Shown piece by piece: positions 1-5,127 of a stretch of DNA of 5,127 bases. Source of the DNA: Candidatus Zixiibacteriota bacterium (GTDB lineage: Bacteria > Zixibacteria > MSB-5A5 > UBA10806); NCBI GenBank assembly GCA_003520965.1, contig DOTU01000227.1:7020-12146 (forward strand), written 5' to 3'. Position numbers and translations under genes: made by a program. The stretch's first letter is position 1. Each line of letters opens with the position of its first letter. The notes below the pieces were generated by a model. It was given only the letters and a program-made list of their open reading frames with translations, searched no databases and was not told where the DNA came from.

Positions 1-27
1 AATCACCTAAGGATTTGCACAAAAGGA

Positions 28-94
28 TAAGGGTGAAACAATTACTCAGGTAGAGGGGGGCTAGAACTACCCAAGTCACGAGGTTTCACCCTTA
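28..94 (-). ncRNA. Candidate structured RNA, two-tier hairpin
   Basis: Bases 28-39 and 83-94 form a perfect 12-bp inverted repeat (TAAGGGTGAAAC / GTTTCACCCTTA). Nested inside it, 44-53 pairs with 67-76. Read as minus-strand RNA the inner stem is a continuous 10 bp including two G-U wobbles; read as plus-strand RNA the same two positions are C-A and A-C mismatches. The minus strand is therefore the more likely transcript. The internal loop is 6 nt on one side and 4 nt on the other, and the 13-nt apical loop contains six consecutive C. On the minus strand the outer stem is followed by ATCCTTTTG, a weak U-tract at best. It could be a small RNA, or the structured 5' leader of a gene left of the window. 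I recognise no known riboswitch family. The structure is seen directly; transcription is inferred. Confidence 0.35.
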
Positions 95-102
95 AACCTG
101 CA

Positions 103-133
103 ATTAGATATAATCATTCCTCATTATTGTCAA
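103..133 (-). promoter_or_regulatory. Possible sigma-70-type promoter, leftward
   Basis: A perfect TTGACA -35 box reads leftwards at 133-128. The -10 is weaker: TATCTA at 110-105 has a 17-bp spacer but only 3 of 6 consensus bases, while TCTAAT at 108-103 has 5 of 6 with a long 19-bp spacer. Initiation would fall near base 96, just before the hairpin at 94-28, so this promoter would produce the candidate structured RNA. The -35 is solid but the -10 is not. Confidence 0.35.
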
Positions 134-261
134 GCATTTATTTGCGCCAAATTTAAATCCAGACCTTTATCAGTTATTATTCAACCGTATTCCTGTAAAT
201 AGTGAAAAGTCGAGTAAAGTGAGTATATCTTGCGGTGTTTGTTTTAAATACGACCGAAGTA

Positions 262-462
262 TTATATCATGAAATCAATTATTTGACGGTGAATATCTTT
301 ATTATGGCTAATGTTCAAAAGACGCCTGCTAATGGTGCTTTGAGATTTTATCAGAGCCTCAGTGAAACGAAGCAATTGAGTGTCAGAGCTATGAAATTGT
401 TCTCTGGCGGCGCGATCTAATTGCTGTAAATTTCCCAGGCCTCTTGTACTTGGTATTTTCAT
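262..462 (-). CDS. Small hypothetical protein, 66 aa, divergent to kinase
   Basis: This is an open frame of 66 codons plus TAA on the minus strand, from ATG at 462-460. The start was chosen because GGAGGG at 471-466 lies directly upstream at good spacing, one of the two strongest Shine-Dalgarno sequences in the window. An in-frame ATG at 555 would give 97 residues but has no ribosome binding site. The product has no cysteine, signal peptide or membrane segment. It is moderately basic (about +4) and looks mostly helical, with a stretch around residues 14-24 (QLDRAAREQF) and another around 30-50 rich in L, R and S. I do not recognise a family. It is divergent to the sensor kinase, and a sigma-54-like promoter at 561-576 points at it, so it may be a target of the adjacent two-component system. 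It could still be a chance ORF. Confidence 0.5.
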   Translation of the reverse strand: MKIPSTRGLGNLQQLDRAAREQFHSSDTQLLRFTEALIKSQSTISRRLLNISHNKDIHRQIIDFMI

Positions 463-465
463 AAT

Positions 466-471
466 CCCTCC
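466..471 (-). promoter_or_regulatory. Ribosome binding site of the small ORF
   Basis: GGAGGG on the minus strand ends 3 nt before the ATG at 462 (GGAGG has a 4-nt spacer). It decides the start codon of the small gene and is the main sign that this short frame is translated. The FG-GAP gene at 4075 has the same GGAGG motif at the same 4-nt spacing. Confidence 0.55.
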
Positions 472-520
472 GTACCTGTTATCGGCATTGGTAAGGATCA
501 ATTTTAGGATTTTTCTCCAG

Positions 521-549
521 TTGACATAACCTCCCAATTGGACGATATT
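521..549 (+). promoter_or_regulatory. Possible sigma-70-type promoter for kinase operon
   Basis: A perfect TTGACA is at 521-526. With a 17-bp spacer the -10 position is GATATT at 544-549, which matches 4 of 6 bases of TATAAT. Initiation about 7 nt downstream would fall at about base 556, the A of the kinase ATG. The -35 is clear and the -10 mediocre. If it is active, the kinase-regulator mRNA would have essentially no 5' leader. Confidence 0.45.
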
Positions 550-555
550 TATCAT

Positions 556-2550
556 ATGACTGCCAATATTGGGCCATCATTTAGAACCGGATTTCGGTTG
601 AGGCATGCCGTTGCTCTATTGGTCTGCCTATGCGTTATTTTGATGCTGGCCGGGTATTTCTCGGTATCAGCCGGCCAACGCGCTTCACTGGAGGCCCTAA
701 AATCGCAGGGCCGAGCACTGACCGAAACCTTGATCTCCTCCGCTCAAATGGTGATTGAATCTGATAACGCCATTACTCAACTGGCGATCGATAAGCTGAT
801 CGATATCGAAGATGGATTTAATTTTGCCAGTGGGCTTAAAAGCGATACTATGCTTGAGAGCTGGCGGCAGGCTCTTGGCGCCGATAAGATTAGCCTGATT
901 GTAAATCGAAAAGTAAAATCATCCTCTGCCACTCGTGTTAATTTTTTAGAAAATGCATCCATTGAATCGTGGCTCGATTCGCTACAGATTAACCCTGATG
1001 ATGAGATTATTTACGATTTCCGCACTTTTGGAACAGAGCGGTATATGTGGGGCTACTTTCCCGCCAGCGATACCAGCGGACTTTTCGCGGCCATCGATTG
1101 GAAATATGGCCAATATGGTAATCAAAACCTGAGTCTTTATTATCTGCTTAATCAGGTTGGCCAGGAAACAGGTATCGAGTATATCATGCTGCAAAATCCC
1201 GATGGGATCGTTTTCGCCTCCAAGAAGGTGGCCAGCATGCCCCGGCTCTCCGATGATCCATTCCTGGTTGGCTCAATGCAAAGTGATACAACCCGAAGTC
1301 GACTGATCACATTTCAAGATCGCGAAGTATTAGAGACGGTCCGCACTTTTAAATCAAGCGAATTTCAGGGTTTGTTTCGGGTTGGCTTGTCTCTCTACGG
1401 ATACAGGCAGATTGCCCGAGGAGTTAAGCGTCAGGTTTGGCTTGCGGTGCTGGCCCTCATCATAATTGGAATGTTAGCTTTTGGGATCATCACCGGATTC
1501 CAGAATGTCGAACTGCTAAAGAGCGGCTTGGAGAAGGCACATGTCATCTCTCAGAGTTTGCTTGATTCAATTCCCGGCCCTGTTATCGCTATAGATTCGC
1601 GGATGCGAATTACTGATATTAATGCGGCCGCCAAAGTGCATCTGGGGTTGCCGTCGGTTGTGACTGCCAATATCAATTACATTAAATTATTTCCCGATGA
1701 TCCCTTTCAGTTTGAGCAGGTGCTGAAATCGCAACGCAGCGCCTCTTTCGAGAAAGCCAAGGATCATCGGCAGTTTTTCATTACCACCAATCCCCTTATT
1801 AGCTCTGATGGCGTTTCAATCGGCGCTATCGCTATCGCGCAGGATATTACCGAGTCGCGTCGGCTTGAATCCGAGGCTGAATCCCGCCGGCGGCTCTCCG
1901 AGCTTGGCGCGCTGGCGGCCTCAATGGCGCATGAAATCCGGAATCCTCTCAACGCGATCGGCCTGACAATCCAACGAATGAAAAACGAAATCAAACCAGC
2001 CGGATCAGAAGCCGAATATCAGAAATTCATCGACGGTTTGCGCTCGGAAATTAAGCGCCTTAACGAAATTATCGAAAAATTCCTCGCTGTTGCGCGTTCC
2101 GCGAGACCACCGCTAACACAAGTGAATATTGGCGGGCTTATCCAAAACGTTGTCGAGCTTTTCCACAGTCAGGCGCAGGCGCAGAAAGCCAAACTTACCT
2201 ATGACGCGCCAATTGATCTAATTGTCGATGGCGATAAGGCGGCCTTGACTCAGGCGTTGGTTAATGTAGTCAAGAATAGTCTGGAAGCGGTCGGTCCCGA
2301 CGGCGAAATAAGTATTAGCGCTACTGAGGCGAATGGGAAGGTTAATATATCGGTCAAAGATAACGGTTCAGGAATTGCCGATACAAATCTGGCTCAAAAG
2401 CCGTTTTATACAACCAAGAAGGATGGTACCGGATTGGGTTTGGCGACAACGTCGAAAATTATAGCCGATCATGGGGGAGAGCTTGTCATCGATTCAACAA
2501 TAGGCAAGGGCACACGGGTGGATCTCATTTTGCCGAGAAGGAAAGCATGA
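556..2550 (+). CDS. Membrane sensor histidine kinase (PAS-HisKA-HATPase)
   Basis: This is a 664-aa inner-membrane kinase that should sense an extracytoplasmic signal, autophosphorylate and pass the phosphate to the regulator encoded next. A short basic N-terminus precedes membrane helix 1 (about residues 18-38). A sensor region of roughly 250 residues follows (about 40-290), and its second half (about 205-280) resembles a Cache fold. Membrane helix 2 spans about 294-315, a PAS domain about 328-434, and HisKA the H-box AHEIRNPLN with His459. The HATPase_c domain has an N-box (Asn574 in KNSLEA), G1 (DNGSGIAD, 602-609), an F-box (KPFYTT) and G2 (GTGLGLA). All catalytic motifs are intact. ATG 556 is preferred over TTG 538, the only other upstream start in the open frame; neither has a Shine-Dalgarno sequence. 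The architecture resembles AtoS/ZraS-type partners of NtrC-family regulators, but the ligand cannot be read from sequence. Confidence 0.95.
   Translation: MTANIGPSFRTGFRLRHAVALLVCLCVILMLAGYFSVSAGQRASLEALKSQGRALTETLISSAQMVIESDNAITQLAIDKLIDIEDGFNFASGLKSDTMLESWRQALGADKISLIVNRKVKSSSATRVNFLENASIESWLDSLQINPDDEIIYDFRTFGTERYMWGYFPASDTSGLFAAIDWKYGQYGNQNLSLYYLLNQVGQETGIEYIMLQNPDGIVFASKKVASMPRLSDDPFLVGSMQSDTTRSRLITFQDREVLETVRTFKSSEFQGLFRVGLSLYGYRQIARGVKRQVWLAVLALIIIGMLAFGIITGFQNVELLKSGLEKAHVISQSLLDSIPGPVIAIDSRMRITDINAAAKVHLGLPSVVTANINYIKLFPDDPFQFEQVLKSQRSASFEKAKDHRQFFITTNPLISSDGVSIGAIAIAQDITESRRLESEAESRRRLSELGALAASMAHEIRNPLNAIGLTIQRMKNEIKPAGSEAEYQKFIDGLRSEIKRLNEIIEKFLAVARSARPPLTQVNIGGLIQNVVELFHSQAQAQKAKLTYDAPIDLIVDGDKAALTQALVNVVKNSLEAVGPDGEISISATEANGKVNISVKDNGSGIADTNLAQKPFYTTKKDGTGLGLATTSKIIADHGGELVIDSTIGKGTRVDLILPRRKA
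561..576 (-). promoter_or_regulatory. Sigma-54-like (-24/-12) promoter, leftward
   Basis: The minus strand from 576 to 561 reads TGGCCCAATATTGGCA. Against the sigma-54 consensus TGGCAC-N5-TTGCA it matches 9 of 11 defined bases and has the required GG-N10-GC spacing (GG at 575-574, GC at 563-562). Initiation would be near base 550, giving the small ORF at 462 a leader of about 88 nt. The site lies within codons 2-7 of the kinase gene. A regulator with a GAFTGA-type sigma-54 activator domain is encoded in the operon that starts here, which makes the match more credible. It is a motif match only; no bound activator site has been identified. Confidence 0.45.
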
Positions 2551-3881
2551 GAATTCTGGTCATAGATGACGAAGCCACCCAGCGCGAGCTTTTAGCAGGG
2601 CATCTCGAACGCCAGGGCCATAAGGTGATGACGGCCGGTGATGGGGAGGAGGGTCTATCTTTTCTCCACGATAACGGCTCCGAGGTAGCGTTAGTTGATA
2701 TGCGCATGCCGCGCATGGATGGATTGACATTCATCAAGCGAAGCCTGGAGACGAATCCCGATCTGGCGATCGTGGTAATGACCGCTTACGGCACTGTGGA
2801 ATCTGCTGTCGATGCCATGAAAGCGGGCGCTTTCGATTATCTACTAAAGCCGGTCGATTTAGAGCATGTCGGTGTTATTCTGGCCAAAATAGAGAATAAT
2901 CAGAAACTGATCACCGAAAACCGCTATCTGAAACGAAAGTTGGAACAGGCCGATGATTTCAAAGATATAATCGGGCGCTCCAATGCCATAAAAAAGGTGT
3001 TATCCGATGTCTCGCGCATCGCTCGCTCTGATGCCACTGTGTTAATTCGCGGCGAATCCGGCACAGGCAAGGAGCTGGTTGCGCGGGCCATTCATCAGGC
3101 CTCGCCGCGGGCCACCGGGCCGTTTTTGGCGGTCAACTGCACCTCGCTACCGGAAACGCTTTTAGAATCGGAGTTATTCGGACATGAGCGTGGAGCGTTT
3201 ACCGGGGCATCCTCTCGCCACCTGGGACGGTTCGAGTTGGCCGATCACGGAACCATCTTCCTTGACGAGATCGGCGATATCTCTCTTCCCATACAGGCCA
3301 AGCTCTTGCGCGTTTTGGAGACCAAAACCTTTCAACGTTTGGGAGGGGAGAAGGATATCAAGGTTGATATCCGCGTTCTAACCGCCACCAACCGCAATCT
3401 GGAGGCCAAGGTTAAAGATGGCAGTTTCCGCGAGGACCTATTCTACAGGCTAAATGTGATTCCGGTTACGATCCCGCCTCTTCGCGAGCGTCGCGATGAT
3501 ATACTGCAGTTGGCCGAATTCTTTATCGAGAAATACAACCGCAAAAACAGTAAGGCCGTACGCGGCGTAACACCGCTGGCCAAAGACCTTCTCCTGCGTC
3601 ACTCCTGGCCGGGCAACGTGCGCGAACTTGAGAATCTGATCGAGCGCGCAATTGTGCTATCGAGAAGCGATGTTATCGACGTGGCCGATATCGATCCCTT
3701 TGTGCAGGATCATGTTGAGCAAACATCCAATTTTGAAAACCTGACGCTCGACGAGAACGAGAAGCGCGCCATCATTGAGGCCCTCAAGCGCACTCACGGC
3801 AGCCTGATCGAGGCTTCAGAGCTACTGGGTATCCACCGCAATACGCTCAGGCTGAAGATACAGAAGTACAGGATTGGGTAG
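2547..3881 (+). CDS. NtrC-family sigma-54-dependent response regulator
   Basis: This 444-aa cytoplasmic activator should receive phosphate from the upstream kinase and drive open-complex formation by sigma-54 RNA polymerase. The receiver domain (1-about 120) has acidic Asp7/Asp8, phospho-acceptor Asp51 (LVDMRMPRMDG), Thr79 and Lys101. The AAA+ domain (about 140-370) has Walker A GESGTGKE (169-176), the sigma-54 contact loop GAFTGA (216-221), Walker B GTIFLDEI (235-242), the arginine-finger region FREDLFYRL (294-302) and sensor II GNVREL (356-361). A Fis-type helix-turn-helix occupies about 403-444 (EASELLGIHRNTLR). Length and domain order are standard for the family and no key residue is missing. 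Its ATG overlaps the kinase stop codon (ATGA), so the two are translationally coupled; AAGGA lies 4 nt upstream. Target promoters are unknown; the sigma-54-like site at 561-576 is a candidate. Confidence 0.97.
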   Translation: MRILVIDDEATQRELLAGHLERQGHKVMTAGDGEEGLSFLHDNGSEVALVDMRMPRMDGLTFIKRSLETNPDLAIVVMTAYGTVESAVDAMKAGAFDYLLKPVDLEHVGVILAKIENNQKLITENRYLKRKLEQADDFKDIIGRSNAIKKVLSDVSRIARSDATVLIRGESGTGKELVARAIHQASPRATGPFLAVNCTSLPETLLESELFGHERGAFTGASSRHLGRFELADHGTIFLDEIGDISLPIQAKLLRVLETKTFQRLGGEKDIKVDIRVLTATNRNLEAKVKDGSFREDLFYRLNVIPVTIPPLRERRDDILQLAEFFIEKYNRKNSKAVRGVTPLAKDLLLRHSWPGNVRELENLIERAIVLSRSDVIDVADIDPFVQDHVEQTSNFENLTLDENEKRAIIEALKRTHGSLIEASELLGIHRNTLRLKIQKYRIG

Positions 3882-3898
3882 GGTGCGCCCCGCGCACC
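3882..3898 (+). terminator. GC-rich hairpin just after regulator stop
   Basis: GGTGCGC (3882-3888) and GCGCACC (3892-3898) form a perfect 7-bp stem with a CCC loop, starting at the base after the TAG stop codon. No T-run follows, so it is not a classical intrinsic terminator. It may act as a 3'-end stabiliser, a Rho-assisted pause, or belong to a dispersed palindromic repeat. The structure is certain but its function is not. Confidence 0.4.
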
Positions 3899-3963
3899 AG
3901 CAAAGCCATTCGGCATGCTTCCCGGAATAGAAACCAGCTTTAAAATATTCCCAAAGAAACTCA

Positions 3964-3992
3964 TTTACATATTTTGCGGGGGATTATATATT
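3964..3992 (+). promoter_or_regulatory. Sigma-70-type promoter for FG-GAP gene
   Basis: TTTACA (3964-3969, 5 of 6 consensus bases) and TATATT (3987-3992, 5 of 6) are separated by exactly 17 bp in AT-rich sequence. Initiation would fall near 3999, giving a leader of about 75 nt before the ATG at 4075. This is the best-formed sigma-70-type promoter in the window, and it implies that the repeat-protein gene is transcribed separately from the two-component operon. Confidence 0.55.
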
Positions 3993-3996
3993 AATT

Positions 3997-4010
3997 AGGC
4001 AACATTGCCT
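3997..4010 (+). promoter_or_regulatory. Palindrome at predicted transcription start
   Basis: AGGCAACATTGCCT contains the 6-bp inverted repeat AGGCAA/TTGCCT around a CA centre, and TGTTTTC follows it. It coincides with the predicted start of the transcript from the promoter at 3964-3992. It could be an operator, a 5'-end stabilising hairpin, or a weak intrinsic terminator for the upstream operon (5-bp stem, 4-nt loop, interrupted U-tract). The sequence does not decide between these. Confidence 0.3.
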
Positions 4011-4074
4011 TGTTTTCGGATTGATAGTTGTAAATAACCAATGGCACAAATAAATACGAGCTGTTGGAGGAAAT

Positions 4075-5127
4075 ATGAAACGGATAATTATAGCTCTCAG
4101 TATTGTCTCAATTCCCTTTTATGCACACGCCCAAAATCCACTTTTTGAAACCGCTGTCAATTATGAATGCGGTATCCAGCCCGTATCAGTTTATGCCTCA
4201 GACCTTGACAATGATGGTGATCTGGATCTGGCAGTAGCGAATTGGATGAACGACGGGACCGTCTCAATATTGACGAATAACGGTGACGGCACCTTTCAAG
4301 AACCGGTCACTTATACTGCGGGCATTCTTCCCGTTGCCGTTGTCAGCGCCGATTTCGATGGCGATAACTATAATGATCTGGCCGTATCTAACAATGCGGG
4401 TATCGCAATTCTCATTAACAATGGCGATGGCACATTTCCAGATACTATCCGATATTTTATTAATAGCCCGTCATCTTGCGTCAGCGCCACGGATCTCGAT
4501 GGTGATGGGGATATCGATTTGGCAGTGGGATTGAGTTCCACCAGTATGGTTACCATTCTAATCAACGATGGCGCCGGCAATTTTCAACTGGGGGAAAGCT
4601 ATTATATGGATTATTCTCCCGTTCGCATTACTGCGGTAGATCTTGATGCTGATAACGATAAGGATTTGGCTGTTGTGACCTATGGTTGGGTGGCCATTTT
4701 TCTTAATAATGGTGATGGCACATTTCAACCGGCCACGAATCATTTAAGTTCCGACCCGGTATCAGTCGCGGCGGCGGATCTTGACGGCGATGGTGATCAG
4801 GATCTCGCCATCGCCAGTTATGGAGGCCCGGTAAGGGTTTATTGGAATACTGGTAATGGATCGTTTGATGACCCCGGTTATTTCGATATATATAGCACAT
4901 TATCCGTAATTGTTGCAGCCCCTTTAGATACTGATGATGACTACGACTTAATAACCGCCTGTCCGGACGTTGGAAAAGTCTCGTTTTTGAGAAATAACAA
5001 TGGTAGGACATTTCAATTTCACGTTGATTTCAACGTGGGCGGCAGCCCCTGCTCGATTATTGCCGCCGACCTGGATAGTGATGGCGATAATGACCTTGCA
5101 GTCGCTAATTATTATCATATCGCAATA
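4075..5127 (+). CDS. Secreted FG-GAP/VCBS repeat protein (3' partial)
   Basis: The frame is open from ATG 4075 to the window edge (351 codons, no stop), so the C-terminus is missing. GGAGG at 4066-4070, 4 nt upstream, supports the start. Residues 1-19 are a typical signal peptide: basic KR, a hydrophobic core, and AHA before a probable cleavage at Gln20. The rest is seven repeats of about 48 residues, each with a calcium-binding-type loop such as DLDGDGDID followed by DLAVAN-like strands, and several then carrying NNGDGTFQ. Repeats of this kind build beta-propellers in exported or surface proteins and are often linked to adhesion or carbohydrate binding, but no enzymatic motif is visible here. 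The unseen C-terminus could carry a sorting or anchoring domain. It probably has its own promoter, and there is no evidence that it works with the kinase and regulator. Confidence 0.9.
   Translation, partial: MKRIIIALSIVSIPFYAHAQNPLFETAVNYECGIQPVSVYASDLDNDGDLDLAVANWMNDGTVSILTNNGDGTFQEPVTYTAGILPVAVVSADFDGDNYNDLAVSNNAGIAILINNGDGTFPDTIRYFINSPSSCVSATDLDGDGDIDLAVGLSSTSMVTILINDGAGNFQLGESYYMDYSPVRITAVDLDADNDKDLAVVTYGWVAIFLNNGDGTFQPATNHLSSDPVSVAAADLDGDGDQDLAIASYGGPVRVYWNTGNGSFDDPGYFDIYSTLSVIVAAPLDTDDDYDLITACPDVGKVSFLRNNNGRTFQFHVDFNVGGSPCSIIAADLDSDGDNDLAVANYYHIAI
4201..5094 (+). repeat. Seven FG-GAP/VCBS repeats, about 48 codons each
   Basis: Acidic loops begin at residues 43, 93, 140, 189, 235, 283 and 332 of the protein, giving spacings of 46-50 residues. 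The second (DFDGDNYND), fourth (DLDADNDKD) and sixth (PLDTDDDYD) loops are more degenerate than the others. DNA similarity is strongest at the segments encoding NNGDGTF (near 4276, 4420 and 4708) and otherwise low, so the repeats look old rather than recently duplicated. Confidence 0.85.

Noticed and set aside
78..95. T-box-like AAGGGTGAAACC on the minus strand
   Set aside because: It resembles the T-box antiterminator sequence AGGGUGGNACCGCG, but the UGGN element that pairs with the tRNA acceptor end reads UGAA, and I see no stem I or specifier loop upstream.
109..114. Perfect TATAAT on the plus strand
   Set aside because: No convincing -35 exists (TTCACC, 18-bp spacing), and it would transcribe about 440 bp with no plus-strand gene before the kinase. 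It falls in the spacer of the leftward promoter.
238..262. Short hairpin after the small ORF's stop as its terminator
   Set aside because: Only a 5-bp AT-rich stem (AATAC/GTATT) with no real U-tract is present.
235..420. 61-codon plus-strand frame starting at GTG 235
   Set aside because: It has no ribosome binding site and lies antisense to the small minus-strand ORF, which has a strong one.
262..555. 97-residue version of the small minus-strand ORF starting at ATG 555
   Set aside because: The upstream start has no Shine-Dalgarno sequence and lies before the predicted sigma-54 start site at about 550. The ATG at 462 with GGAGGG is better supported.
3353..3372. Perfect 9-bp inverted repeat GGATATCAA-GG-TTGATATCC inside the regulator gene
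   Set aside because: It encodes the repetitive KDIKVDIR segment of the AAA+ domain, a commonly conserved stretch, so protein sequence plus codon choice explains it.
4042..4057. TGGCAC upstream of the FG-GAP gene as a sigma-54 -24 box
   Set aside because: The -12 GC is missing at the required position (TA at 4055-4056), and initiation would fall in the ribosome binding site.
4703..5011. 102-codon minus-strand frame
   Set aside because: It is the antisense shadow of the FG-GAP repeat gene; its length comes from the repetitive codon pattern, and it has no ribosome binding site or recognisable motif.

Overview
The window looks like part of a bacterial chromosome with moderate, slightly AT-leaning composition and very AT-rich intergenic stretches. 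A secreted protein built from FG-GAP/VCBS-type repeats and a sigma-54-dependent two-component system suggest a diderm (Gram-negative type) environmental bacterium. A lineage of the FCB superphylum such as Zixibacteria would fit, but that is a low-confidence impression from style only; no marker gene is present.

Layout. Bases 1-261 hold no convincing protein gene. Bases 28-94 form a two-tier hairpin whose inner stem pairs fully only as minus-strand RNA, and a perfect TTGACA box pointing leftwards lies just upstream of it (128-133, minus). Bases 134-261 are AT-rich and I see nothing more in them. A small minus-strand ORF of 66 codons (262-462) has a strong Shine-Dalgarno sequence. Facing it across a 93-bp gap is a membrane sensor histidine kinase (556-2550, plus), overlapped by 4 bp by its NtrC-family response regulator (2547-3881, plus). 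A GC-rich hairpin follows the regulator's stop codon. The 193-bp gap 3882-4074 also carries a good sigma-70-type promoter for the last gene, a signal-peptide-bearing FG-GAP/VCBS repeat protein (from 4075) that runs off the right edge.

How the parts may work together. The kinase has a roughly 250-residue extracytoplasmic sensor region, a PAS domain and a complete HisKA/HATPase core. The regulator has REC, AAA+ with GAFTGA, and a Fis-type helix-turn-helix, so it should activate sigma-54 promoters. The best sigma-54-like promoter I found in the intergenic regions and gene starts (GG-N10-GC, 9 of 11 consensus bases) is at 561-576 on the minus strand. It sits inside the first codons of the kinase gene and points at the small ORF. 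This suggests the system may control its divergent small-gene neighbour and possibly its own expression. The kinase start has no Shine-Dalgarno sequence, and a TTGACA box at 521-526 would place transcription initiation almost exactly on the ATG, so the mRNA may be leaderless. Nothing in the sequence ties the FG-GAP protein to the two-component system beyond proximity.
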